A stretch of DNA of 64,000 bases from Corticium candelabrum (Eukaryota; Porifera; Homoscleromorpha; Homosclerophorida; Plakinidae). The position numbers and the translations under genes are program-made. Under the pieces are notes generated by a model. It had not been told where the DNA came from and made no database searches. It saw only the letters and a list, made by a program, of their open reading frames with translations. The stretch covers positions 2,705,342-2,769,341 of the forward strand of contig NC_085099.1 of NCBI RefSeq assembly GCF_963422355.1. Reading direction: 5' to 3'. Shown here in pieces: positions 1-11,098 of this stretch (its first letter is position 1; each line of letters starts with the position of its first letter).

Positions 1-109
1 GCAAACTCCAGGTACATTGTATGACATTCTTATTGTAGATACTCTTAAAATGAATTTGAAATTGCTATGGTGTGATCGACAATAGTACTGTTTCTGGGTT
101 AGACTATAG

Positions 110-989
110 AAGTCTTGGTTGTCGAAAGAGAAGTGATCGACTGTCAGAGACTTTGCCTGCATCGTTTCATTTATTGGAGACAAATAGTAGTCTGTTTCAG
201 TATTGGCCACGTTATCGTGTAGGAGCGTCAGAATGTGCAAAGGCAGCATTCACTCTTGGCTATAAATTCTTTGTCATTGGTCCAATGTTATTGTGTTATG
301 CATCACATGATTTGAAGCTTGATTATGATGGACAACTAATAAAATCGGACTGTCCTTCTCTATCTTATTATGCGATTGGAAGAAATTTCTTTCTGTATGA
401 GCTGATCAGTCAAATTGGCAGGTTTACATGGCTGCAACAACTGACTGTCCAGAATGGTGAGAAAACTGGCATTTAGTAGCTACTACTTTTGGTGTAGTCA
501 ATTAACTGTGCATTTTTACTTTTATAGGTTACTTTATGTCGTATGCATTTTCCAGTCAGCAGACTTTGCGTTCGTCGTACATAAGTTGGACCTGGTTGCG
601 TGACGCAGGAAATGAGCAGATGTGTGTTTCATTTGAGTATAACTCTAATGTTGACAATTTGTATGTTGAACTGATGGAAGACAGCTTATCACAAACACGA
701 GTGGGAAGAAAGTATGTGGTCTGGAAAGCACCATCACTGGGAACAGGCTGGAAATTTTCTACATTTTACTTGCCACGAGACTCCAATATAGTTGCTGTAC
801 AAGTTCAGATTGTAATGACACGCAGTATTTCTAATGAAGGGTACTTTGACATTCGAAACCTGACAGTTTTGCGATGTGCAACAGGTAAAACAGGTTTTGG
901 TAACAATAAGAACAGTAGAGTTGCATGTGCAGTAAATGTTGTTTGAGTTCAATAGTGATTTGTTATTTAATAGTAAGCTACGTGCATGG

Positions 990-1050
<61 letters not shown>

Positions 1051-1110
1051 TGTGTGCATACGTGCGTGCATGTGTGCATGCGTGTGTGTGTGTGCATGCG
1101 TGCGTGTGTG

Positions 1111-1180
<70 letters not shown>

Positions 1181-1206
1181 CTCTCTCTCACATGCACGCA
1201 TGCACG

Positions 1207-1265
<59 letters not shown>

Positions 1266-2954
1266 TGTACACACGTGCACACACACACACACACATGCTT
1301 GCAAATGTATCTCTTTGATACGTAATTTGTAATTGTATCTATTTTCAGTTGTGTGAGGTAACAAACAATTCAAGAGCTTTACTTGCATATTATGATTTTG
1401 AATTTCTACACACATAGTTATTTTATGGCTGATTGTGTTTACATCGCAATCTGTTTTTTTGCAGCACCAAATTGCACATTTGATTCATCTTTATGTGGTT
1501 GGGATAGTAAAGACAAGAGAGGTTGTTCAAACTGGAAAACAGGGACAACCACTCACTATTATCCTCTCAACGCGACATTACAATCGAGTAACTAAAACAT
1601 CTGACATTTATTGCATGTAATTGTTTAAGATGATTGTTGATATGTTTGCAGGATATGGATATGTTCTTAGCACTCACTACTGCGTTGCTTCAACTTCTAA
1701 TAATAAACGGCAATTTGTATATTTTAGAAGTCCTCCCATGGTTAGTCAGGGCTATCATTGCTTTGGTTTTCACTACTCGATGGCTGGCACCCAATATTAT
1801 TTCAACTCTGGGTGGAGGTATTACTGGTCATACAGTGTTAGGGCATTGGTTAATGGAAGAGTTCGTATGGAAGAGTTTCTCCAGTTGTCGAGAGGGACCA
1901 ACTACAAACCAGGAAACTGGAAGCTTGGATTTCTTACCTTACCGATTGAATTTCAAGGTTTTCTTGAGATCGAGTTTAAGGCATGCAGGTACTGCTATTT
2001 GGCTTTGGATAACTTTGTTTTTTCTACAACTAAGTGTGGTGACGGTAAGTAGCTGTTGTCTTCACCTGCTGTCTTGTAACTCTAATCAGGTGTATATGTA
2101 TTGTAGCAAGTGATCATTGTGCCACTGGAAGGCATAATTGTGCACAGTTATGCATTCAAGGGTTTGCGCAGTATTTTTGTGGTTGCAATGAACGATACAA
2201 ACTAGGAAGTGATGGTCATTCGTGTTTACGTAAGTTGTCGTAATTACAGGGTTTAGCTAATTTATTGCATTTAATCTAAATTTATTTGAGAAGCCGTGTG
2301 TCATTATCCATGTCGAAACAATGGAAGATGTGTTGCACCAGACCTGTGTGAGTGCACTGATGGATACACATTTGATGACTGTTCTCTATGTAAGTACTTG
2401 CCATGCACACTGTTTTAGTAAAGTAACTTGCTTTGATGCAGTCTGTGGAGATTCTTACCTAACGAGTGAAATGGGAGTGCTTAATTCTCCAGTAAATACT
2501 TTGCGGTGGCCTCAAAGGCTGAGATGTCAGTGGACAGTTCAAGCACCCGAAGGATTTTTGATACATTTGAAGTTTGACAAGATGGATGATGGTTGCAACA
2601 CTTGGTGTTCATCTGAAAATGTTACGATTCGAGGTGTGCAGGATGAGCAAGTAGTGATATGTCGTGGAGCTCAGATCCCTCATGAAGTAATTTCACTGGG
2701 GAGTAGATTGTCTGTTTTGTATATGAGCTGGACTAGCAATCAACCCTCCTCTTGTGTGTTTCGAATGAGATATCAAGTCTATGGTAATTTGTTAGCATCT
2801 TCAAACTGTCACAAAATCTTTATTATATGGTGTTTTGTGGTTAATATTAGAACCTGCATGCAGAATGGATTGCTCAAATCTCAAAGCAAATGAACGGTAC
2901 TCAAGTGGCTATAGTTTACTTACAATTCACTAATTTTAGGATTGGAATCACATT

Positions 2955-3033
<79 letters not shown>

Positions 3034-5231
3034 CACGTGTGCGTGTGTGTGTGTGTGTGCATGTGTTTGCATATATGCACTTGGTTTCTTTCGTGAACAT
3101 AGATGTTGTCTTCACGGGTTTTTGCTGGCTGTCCCTGGCATATTTCGCCAAGGCACAACAGCTGTGGTTAATGTCATGCTTCACAAATCTAATGGTCCAT
3201 TGACAGTTAATTCTACTCTAAGCACTGCCTCAGATGATCTGATATGGACATCAACACAGAAAACAAAACAAAAAAGTGTGTACTGTATTATTGTTTTTGC
3301 TTGGTTGTTGCCTCACATCAACTAATTGATGTTTAGCATCAGGAAATGGAGAATTACAATACTTTACCATCGAGGTGCGACGTTTTGAGAGTCATATGTT
3401 TGTGTTCTTTATGGTTGTTACAATGTAACTTCAATTCAGATACCCAACAATGTTGAACCAGGGCAATACAAACTGGCAGTGAATGGTACAATTAGTAGGC
3501 AGCTTGCTGTTCGTGGAGTGATGAGCATTGGAATTGCTGCAAGAGGTCCAACGGTATTAGTGCAGACAGACAAGCCTGTATACAAACCGGGTCAAACAGG
3601 TGCATTTCAGAGGCCAAATGTTGCAAAGCTCAACTGAATTTCAGTTTTGGAATTTTAGTTCGGGTGAGAATTCTGGTATTGGATTATGAAATGAAACCAT
3701 TTGATACATCGGTAAGGCTATCAGAGAAGTTTGCCAATAAGAAAATTTTGTTTTTTTGAAGGAAATTGTGTTTGTTTTAGGTAACAGTGGAGATTGCAGT
3801 TAAGTGACTGATGTCATATTACATTTAAACTGTTCATCTTTTCTGTGTGTAAAGGATGGCAGAGGCACCAAAGTTTTACAATGGCTGAATGTTCGACCAA
3901 CAAATGGCAAGTTGCAATAGTGCATTGTTATTATTATATTGTCATCTAGCAGATGATTTTTACAGGACTTTTGTCTCGATCTATTTCTTTGTCTTCTCAG
4001 CCTGTTGCAGGCACTTGGAACATTTCAATCTTTTCAACCTTTTCCCCAAGTACTGAGGTACAAGGAAGTAGTTTATACATGTACTGCTACTCGATGCATG
4101 TATGATTTGTCTTGTGTTTTAGAAACAGCTTGTTCAATCAGTTTGTTTTGATGTTAGAGAATATGGTTTGCAAAGAATTGCATCAGCTATATTGATACGG
4201 ACTAATTGTGCTTTGAGATAGTTCTTCCAAGATTTCAAGTTCTTCTTTATGTTCCAACGTACGTTGTTCAAGGTGACACTGACTTAATAGGAGCAGTAGC
4301 TGCGAGGTGTGTACAGTTCAAAGGCAGATTTGTCATTTTCAACTGTTTCAATTATGTCATCAGGTACACATATGGAAAGCCAGTGCAGGGACGTGTTTGT
4401 GTATATGTTACTCCGACGTTTACGTCTTTGCATTACTATTCTCGTTATCGTACTATTAGCCCAACTACACTCTGTCAACCGGTCAGACTCTGTGCACAGT
4501 CTCTTATTTGTGCAACTACATGTACATGTTATCACATTGTGCAGATTGATGGATTGTCTGATTTTTCAGTGCTACTAAAATCAGTCATTAAATACAATAG
4601 ATGGCCAACAACTTTGGAAGTTAATGTCACTGTAACTGAGGAAGGGACGGGTGTCTCCATAAATTCTTCTCAGCTCGTAATGGTTGCATCAAAACCATTG
4701 CTGCTACACTTTCTACCTGGCACACCATCCTTGTTTCAACCTGGTCTGCCATTTACTGTCAAGGTACATGGTACATGAATACCTAGTAGACAATATTTAG
4801 GCAACATCACCATGCTTGTTTGCGTTTTGTAGGTGTTTGTCATGACTCCTGATTTTTTGCCATTTTTGAATGCAACTATTGTTACTTTACAATTTTACAC
4901 AGACGAGATTGAGTTGGATGAAGTTGAGGTGGAAAGCATCAATGGATCTGCATCATATGATGTATTCTATAGCCACAATGGTTTTACGGAGCCGATACGT
5001 GTTGTGGTGTGTGTAGTCTGAATATAGTATTATACTGAAGCTGGTAATATTATGATATTGTTGTACTAGGCGACAGTGGAAACAACAGGAGGTGACAATC
5101 CAAATGTTAGGTCACATCACACCTTGCATCCTCTTATTACTCCGGACAATGACCACATTGATGTGGTTGCTAGTGATCTAGTTCTCACTGTTAGTATGCT
5201 GTATGCAACTAAGAGACTATTAGAATGGATT

Positions 5232-5263
<32 letters not shown>

Positions 5264-8200
5264 CTTAGGGTAGAGCTCATGCTAGCCTGACATTGCTGTC
5301 TACCAAGGAAATTGAGACAACACTTTATTTAATGGTATGCCAATGTTAATATATTGCAGTGTTGAATTTTTTGATCTTGTTGATTATGACACATTTATAA
5401 TTAAGTAGCAAACACATTTGGGGTTTGTCATTATTATTGTATACTAAAGTTATGAATATGACAAATGAGACTGAATTTTATTCTAACATTTAGTTGTGTA
5501 CTTTGTGTTTATAGACTGTGGCAAATGGCAGGATTTGGGATTCATGGAGCATGCTCATTAAGACATCATTGTCAACTGTTTATAACAGAGTACACGAGTT
5601 TACATTTGAAATGCCTGTATCGTGTTCCCTGGCACCCACCTTTCACTTGGTGTCTTACTACTTAGCCAGGGATTCTATAGCTGTATGGGATACAACAAAG
5701 TTTGTTGTCCAATCGTGCTTCTCACATAAGGTTGCACATTTTTTTGGAAAGGAATGAGAAGAGATGTGATACATTGCTTGTTGTTCTAGGTTGACATTTC
5801 TTTCTCGGTTAATGAGACACGACCTGGTGATGTCGTGGAACTGTCAGTGAAAGCTGATCCTGGGGCCACAGTTAGCTTGACAGCTGTTGACAAGAGCGTT
5901 TACCTTTTGCCTTCTTTTTGCAGCAGCCAAGTGACAGTTGAGAGGGTATTCTAGCTTCTATATTATATTTTATAGACTGCATGTTATAGCAGTCTTTATC
6001 TATTGCTGCGCATTTCAATTGTATTAGGTTCATGAAAGAGTTTGGTCTGTTGTATAGCTTATGCGGGAAATATCAAAGTACAGCATTGGATTGAGCTCTG
6101 ACTTTGAAGCTTTGGGATCTGGTAGCAGTGAGGCAAGTGAAACTGATGATGTTGTTGACTCAGATCTTGATTCACGTGATCCAAGACATTGGTGGCGGCA
6201 ATGGTGGAAGAATGCAGATGTACCACGTGTGTTTAAGGTATTTAGTATATGTGATTTCATATGTGGGTAAATTAGGCTTAATACGAGTTATTGTTATTGC
6301 TTATGTGTAGTCATCTGGTCTTGTTGTACTTACCAACTACATATTTGGAAATGGCAACACAAGGCGCGTCAAACGCTTTGCTCGTGGAGGTGTGATGTAG
6401 TGGTAATGCATGTGAATAGTTTGCTTTGTATGTATTCTTTTGTTTGAATAGGTTCAGGATTTGGGTTTGGTGATGATGAAGATGATCCATTGGGTGAAGA
6501 ACCACAGGAAAGCCAGAGAGTGAGATCATATTTTCCTGAGGCTTGGTTATGGGAAGAACGAAAGGCAAAGTATGTTTTAGTTGCAACTGTTTGTGCAAAC
6601 ATAATTAAGTATACGAATTTCTTGTGAAGTGAAAATGGCGAGGTACACATGAATGTTACAGTTCCTGACACAATTACTACATGGATTGCTGATGCTTTTG
6701 CTATTTCTGCTGATTCGCCTCTTGGAATGGCTGAGATACCGTCAGCTCTTGTCGCATTCAAGCCATTTTTTGTATCTCTCAGTCTTCCGTATTCTGTAAT
6801 AAATGGTGAAGAGGTTGCAATAGTTGCTACAGTGTTCAACTATTTTTATGAAGACACAGAGGCAAGCAACGGCAACTCTGCATCATTATTACTATTGTTG
6901 TTCTTGTTATTGTTATTTTTGTTATTTATTGTTGTCAGTGTTGTTGTGTGTGCTTGTTTGAAATGTGATCTCTACATTTCTAGGTGGTTGTCATTATTGA
7001 CAATTCAACAACTGGGTTTGACTTGGTTGGAGATGGAGTATCCAAGGTGTTACTTCAAGTTCCAGGCAATGACAGCATTACAACTCGATTTCCCATTGTT
7101 TCACGTAAACTGGGCAACATACCCATTCAAGTAACAGCTTTGTCATCAACTGATTCAGATATTGTTCTAAGGATGCTTCTTGTTGAGGTTCACATATTGT
7201 TGGAATTTTATATTGTAGTTTTTTCATTTATACATTTATGCAGCCTGAAGGCATTGAACAAGAATTGTCTAAGAGTCTGATGATTCGTGGAGAGACAAAA
7301 GAAGTGATGAATTTGCAACCACCTTTACCAGTTGTCAGTGGATCTGTCAAAGGAATTGTGTCAGTCACAGGTATACGTAACTTTTTTTTTACTACAATCC
7401 TGTTATGCAGCTGGTTGCTTGAAGGTGACATAATGGGTCCGGCCGTCAATTCTCTTGGATCATATCTTCGTATGCCATATGGCTGTGGTGAACAGAACAT
7501 GATCAATTTTGCACCAGCTGTTGTCATTAAACGCTATCTTCGTCTGACAAATCGTTTGACTCCTGAACTTGATTCCAAAGCTACACACTATATGGAAATT
7601 GGTATGGTGACTGGTGTGGTGTTGTGGTGTGTGTGCATGCTTGTGTGTGCATGCTCTCACACGTGTGTGTGTGTGTGCGCATGCATGCGCACGCACGCAC
7701 GCATATGTTGGTGTGTTGGACTCAAGGCTGGTTCACAATATTGACGCTGACACTCAGTTGAACATCAACATCAAAGACATCGCCTTGACGCATGCGGCAT
7801 CCTTTGATGTTGACACTGACGCTGACACTGGAATAGGATTCATTTTTATTTTATTGTTAACATTGGCGTCAGCATCAATATTGTGAACCAGGCTTTAGTT
7901 CTCATTGTGTGTGTACATGCATAATTTGCGAGTAATTAGGACAACAATCAAGCTTTGTCGTTGATAACAGGATATCAGAGAGAGCTTGGGTATCAACGAT
8001 ACAATGGAGGATATGCTGCATTTGGTGATCGGAGTTCTGCTGGCAGCACTTGGTAAGACTTTATTTATACCAATTATGGTGATATATATTTGAATCAAAA
8101 CTCTTTTAGCCTCACCATGTTTGTGATAAGAGTATATGCACAAGCGATCGATATGATGTACATTGATCAGGATTCCTTAGCTAAAAGTGTCTGCTGGTTA

Positions 8201-10391
8201 ATGCAACAGCAGCGGGGTGATGGTTCATTCATTGAGCCTGGACATTGCAGTCATCTTAGTGTAACTGATGATGATGTGGTTGATGTGGTTGTTGTATTTT
8301 TATTCTTACCTTTAATGTCTTTGTAGTGTGGACGTGCAGTCGACAAAGATATGACATTGACAGCTTATGGTCTTATAACTCTTGTTGAAGTTCGCAAACA
8401 TTTGGTACTAAAGATACAGAAATGTAATTATGGAGTATGTGAACTATGTAGAGTATATCTCTAGGACATTGTAACTACATGTTCATTTGGCTCAGTGTCA
8501 CTCAGTAGATCTATTTACAGAGCGCAAACATACTTAGAAACAAGATCTCAAAAGGAAACAAATGACTACTTGCATGCCATGACAGCATATGCCTTGGCTT
8601 TAGCGAAAAGCTCAAAAGCAAAGCGGTTACTACGCAAGCTACGTTCAACAGCAATTGTTGATGGTAAAGTTTAGACTCTTGATCAGAAGGCGATATAAGC
8701 CACTGCTCGATATATTATATAGGGGAATGGCGTTACTGGACATGTCTGTCATCGTACTGTCGTCAAAACAGGAAGTGTCTTACTAGTGCAGGTACTGTGG
8801 AAGCAACTGCTTATGCTCTGTTGGCACATCTTCACGTGGATCGCCTAATTGATGTTCTTCCCATACGTAATTGGCTGTTGTCTCAAATGAATGGGAGAGG
8901 AGGTTATCGATCAACTCAGGTAATATATGACTTAATTAATTCTAATAAACAAATGACACAGAAGGATTATGATTGTTTGACAGGACACTGTAGTTGCTTT
9001 CATGGCACTTGCCGAGTCTGCATTGTTTTCATCAGACAATATTAACTTGAACATTTCTTTGACGACTTCAAATAGCCATCATAATTTTTCTGTCACCAAG
9101 GACAATAAACTTCTTGTGCAACAATATGAGGTAGACTCATGATTACAGTATAGTTATTGCATTATTACACTGTCTAATTGCTCTACAGATAGATGCTTTT
9201 GATTCAGTAAGTGTGGAATCGTCGGGCGAAGGCAGTGTCATATTTCAGGTCTCAAACTATATGAATCTCAGTTGACAAACGAACGCATGTTGACATGTAA
9301 TGCAATGTTACATAATTTTATTGATAGGCCACTGTGAACTACCACGTTCCAGAGATAGCACCAGATGAGTCATTTGATCTCACGGCCACATCTCGAAGCA
9401 AACTCATGATGCAGAATGCAATTAATATTAATTTTCAACCAGATGAGATAGACAGTGATCCTTTCTTTGATAAGTCATCTTCCTTGCCAACAGTCAGTAC
9501 CAATACGGTGGAGTACGATGATAATGCTTTAGAATTGGAAGTCTGTCTTAGGTAAAGTTTATGACATACTACATAATAGGTATAAATGCATGGAGTACAA
9601 GGCATAGTTAATTGTGGCCATGTGTAGGTGGCGTCCAGTAGACATTGAGTCTGGAATGGCACTAATCGAAATTTCAATGCTGTCTGGATTTAAAGCTGAC
9701 AGGGCAGTTATGGGTGACGTGAGTATTATGTATTGCATTCCTTGTGTGACACATGGATAAATGTGGGTTTTTAGCTATTGGATTTTAATGACATTGATCT
9801 ACGACGGTATGAGACAGAGGGCAGAAAACTTATTTTGTATTTTGATCAGGTGAGATGTTATAGCATATTTAGTCTAGTGTGTTAACAGTATTATATGATT
9901 AATTAATTCATTACGTAAGACCTTTATTAATATATCTAAGTACATTTTAACACATCCATTTCTTTTGTTACCTTGTTGAGTGTTTTTAGATTGTTCGGAG
10001 TCATTCTACATGCTTCAATGTGTCTATGGTGCGAACTCACTGTGTAGCTGGTGTTCAGCCAGGATATGTTAAAGCTTATTCATATTACAATCCTGGTTTG
10101 TACACCATAATCCAACTCTCAACCAAAGCAAACATTGTCAATTTGTTTGATTGAATTTTAGAGTTTTCTACTATGATTTCATACATGCCTCCTGCTACTG
10201 TGGCAAACAGTCTTGACTCTTGTGAGTTACCTGAGGAGAGGACTCAGGGAGAATCCGGTGCTAATGAACTTGAACAGACAGTCGAGCAGACACCATCGAA
10301 CAATGGTAAGTCATGCACTCATGCCAACATTGTCTCACATTTTCATTGATTTTATGGTTATTTTGTAGAAGAGATACTTGATGCTCTCTAG
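110..10391 (+). CDS. MAM/EGF/CUB-thioester (CD109/alpha-2-macroglobulin-like) protein, 5' partial
   Basis: Multi-exon gene whose 5' end lies before the window. Domains in order: a Cys-rich WSC/apple-like segment (110-~456), MAM (529-883, 1464-1587, 1651-2044), two EGF-like exons (2106-2228, 2293-2391), CUB (2442-2783), a Cys-rich linker (~2851-2895), then macroglobulin domains from 3102. Thioester-family hallmarks are VQTDKPVYKPGQT near 3560, TAVDKSVYLL near 5890, YFPEAWLWE near 6530, the thioester GCGEQNM at 7481-7501, the TED helices (to ~9250) and a receptor-binding-like end with stop at 10391. A His at 8252-8254 aligns with the ester-forming His of CD109. There is no C345C domain and no obvious GPI tail. 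An RRVKR site (6362-6376) suggests cleavage into two chains. Such proteins covalently tag surfaces or proteases outside the cell. Introns are short, and two use GC donors. The class is clear; the exact exon set is approximate. Confidence 0.85.
988..1292. repeat. (TG)n tract switching to (CA)n, intronic
   Basis: Long interrupted TG repeat (about 988-1179), then CTCTCTCTCACATGCACGCA, then an almost pure CA repeat (about 1208-1290). The two arms are complementary. It lies in the intron between the first and second MAM exon groups. Long open frames here (poly Cys-Val or poly His-Thr) are repeat artefacts. Confidence 0.95.
2954..3062. repeat. (TG)n microsatellite
   Basis: Interrupted GT repeat in the intron just before the first macroglobulin-domain exon. 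Confidence 0.93.
7481..7501 (+). other. Thioester motif GCGEQNM of the thioester protein
   Basis: Encodes Gly-Cys-Gly-Glu-Gln-Asn-Met in the exon at about 7411-7602. In C3, A2M, CD109 and TEPs the Cys and Gln side chains form the internal thioester that attaches to targets. All motif residues are intact, so the domain is predicted to be chemically competent. Confidence 0.93.
7724..7896. mobile_element. MITE family A, copy 1
   Basis: About 170 bp with terminal inverted repeats: the left end reads GGCTGGTTCACAATATTGAC and the right end is its near-perfect complement (7870-7894). It sits in the intron after the thioester exon. Internal sequence is rich in GACGCTGAC/GATGTTGAC subrepeats. The same ends occur near 24453-24897 and 51341-51504. 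Confidence 0.8.
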
Positions 10392-10949
10392 TTATGACCA
10401 GGGAAGATCATGAAATTGTTATTTGTGTAGCCAGTGTGATTATACTGTGATAGGCAAGATAGATCGAGCATGTAGGATACTATCTCAGGACCTTGATGTG
10501 AATGCATTCATTGAGTGTATGTGTGTTTGCTGTAAGCTGTAAGGTGAAGACCTCAAACTCATTGTGGATGGATAGGTGTGTAGCTCCGTGTCACGCCTCT
10601 GGGTGTACCCGTGTCACGCCCCCGAGACAGTCCAATCACGAAGCAGTGCACTCACAAACCGCCAATCACAACCGCCAACGTTCATGAGAGGACTTTTATC
10701 AAATCAGTCTACTTCAAATTTGCTAATATCAACAGAAACTTAGCTGTCAGCAGCTGCTAACTCGAATTCAATCGTTTTCTGGCTTTAGCAATACTCATGG
10801 TTTACGAACAACTTACTTTCTTCGACGATTGCCGAACTAAACCTACGTAGTAGTTCAAAGGTAATAATAAAAATAGAATTAAAACTGATATTGAAAACAA
10901 TTTCGAAGTTACTAGAGTAAAGTAAAAGGGGAAAAGAAAAACAGAGGAA
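10392..10949. other. Intergenic spacer, no gene seen
   Basis: Between the thioester gene stop and the tRNA. I see no exon-like open frame. The only structure noticed is a repeated GTGTCACGCC motif near 10588 and 10611. Confidence 0.6.
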
Positions 10950-11021
10950 CTCCCCGACCGGGAATCGAACCCGGGCCGCCGGCGTGACAGGCCGGAATAC
11001 TCACCACTATACTATCGAGGA
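10950..11021 (-). tRNA. tRNA-Asp (GTC)
   Basis: The reverse complement folds as a 72-nt tRNA. A seven-pair acceptor stem joins TCCTCGA to TCGGGGA. The D arm carries the A box (TAGTATAGTGGTGAGTA), the anticodon stem CCGGC/GCCGG holds loop CTGTCAC with anticodon GTC, and the T arm has GGTTCGATTCC. No intron and no encoded CCA. It lies just upstream of TTC7, on the opposite strand. Confidence 0.96.
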
Positions 11022-11098
11022 CTTCGGTGAGAGTCGATTGTAAAACAGAGCATATAAAATAATACCTTCATTCTATATATTTCCCGTATGTGTACAGA

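Noticed and set aside
734-1415. Several ORFs of poly Cys-Val and poly His-Thr on both strands, and similar ones near 3.0, 14.8, 33.1, 39.0, 41.6 and 48.1 kb
   Set aside because: They are translations of TG/CA microsatellites inside introns or spacers.
3102-10391. Annotation as complement C3/C4
   Set aside because: There is no anaphylatoxin cysteine pattern and no C345C domain at the end; CD109/A2M/TEP-like fits better.
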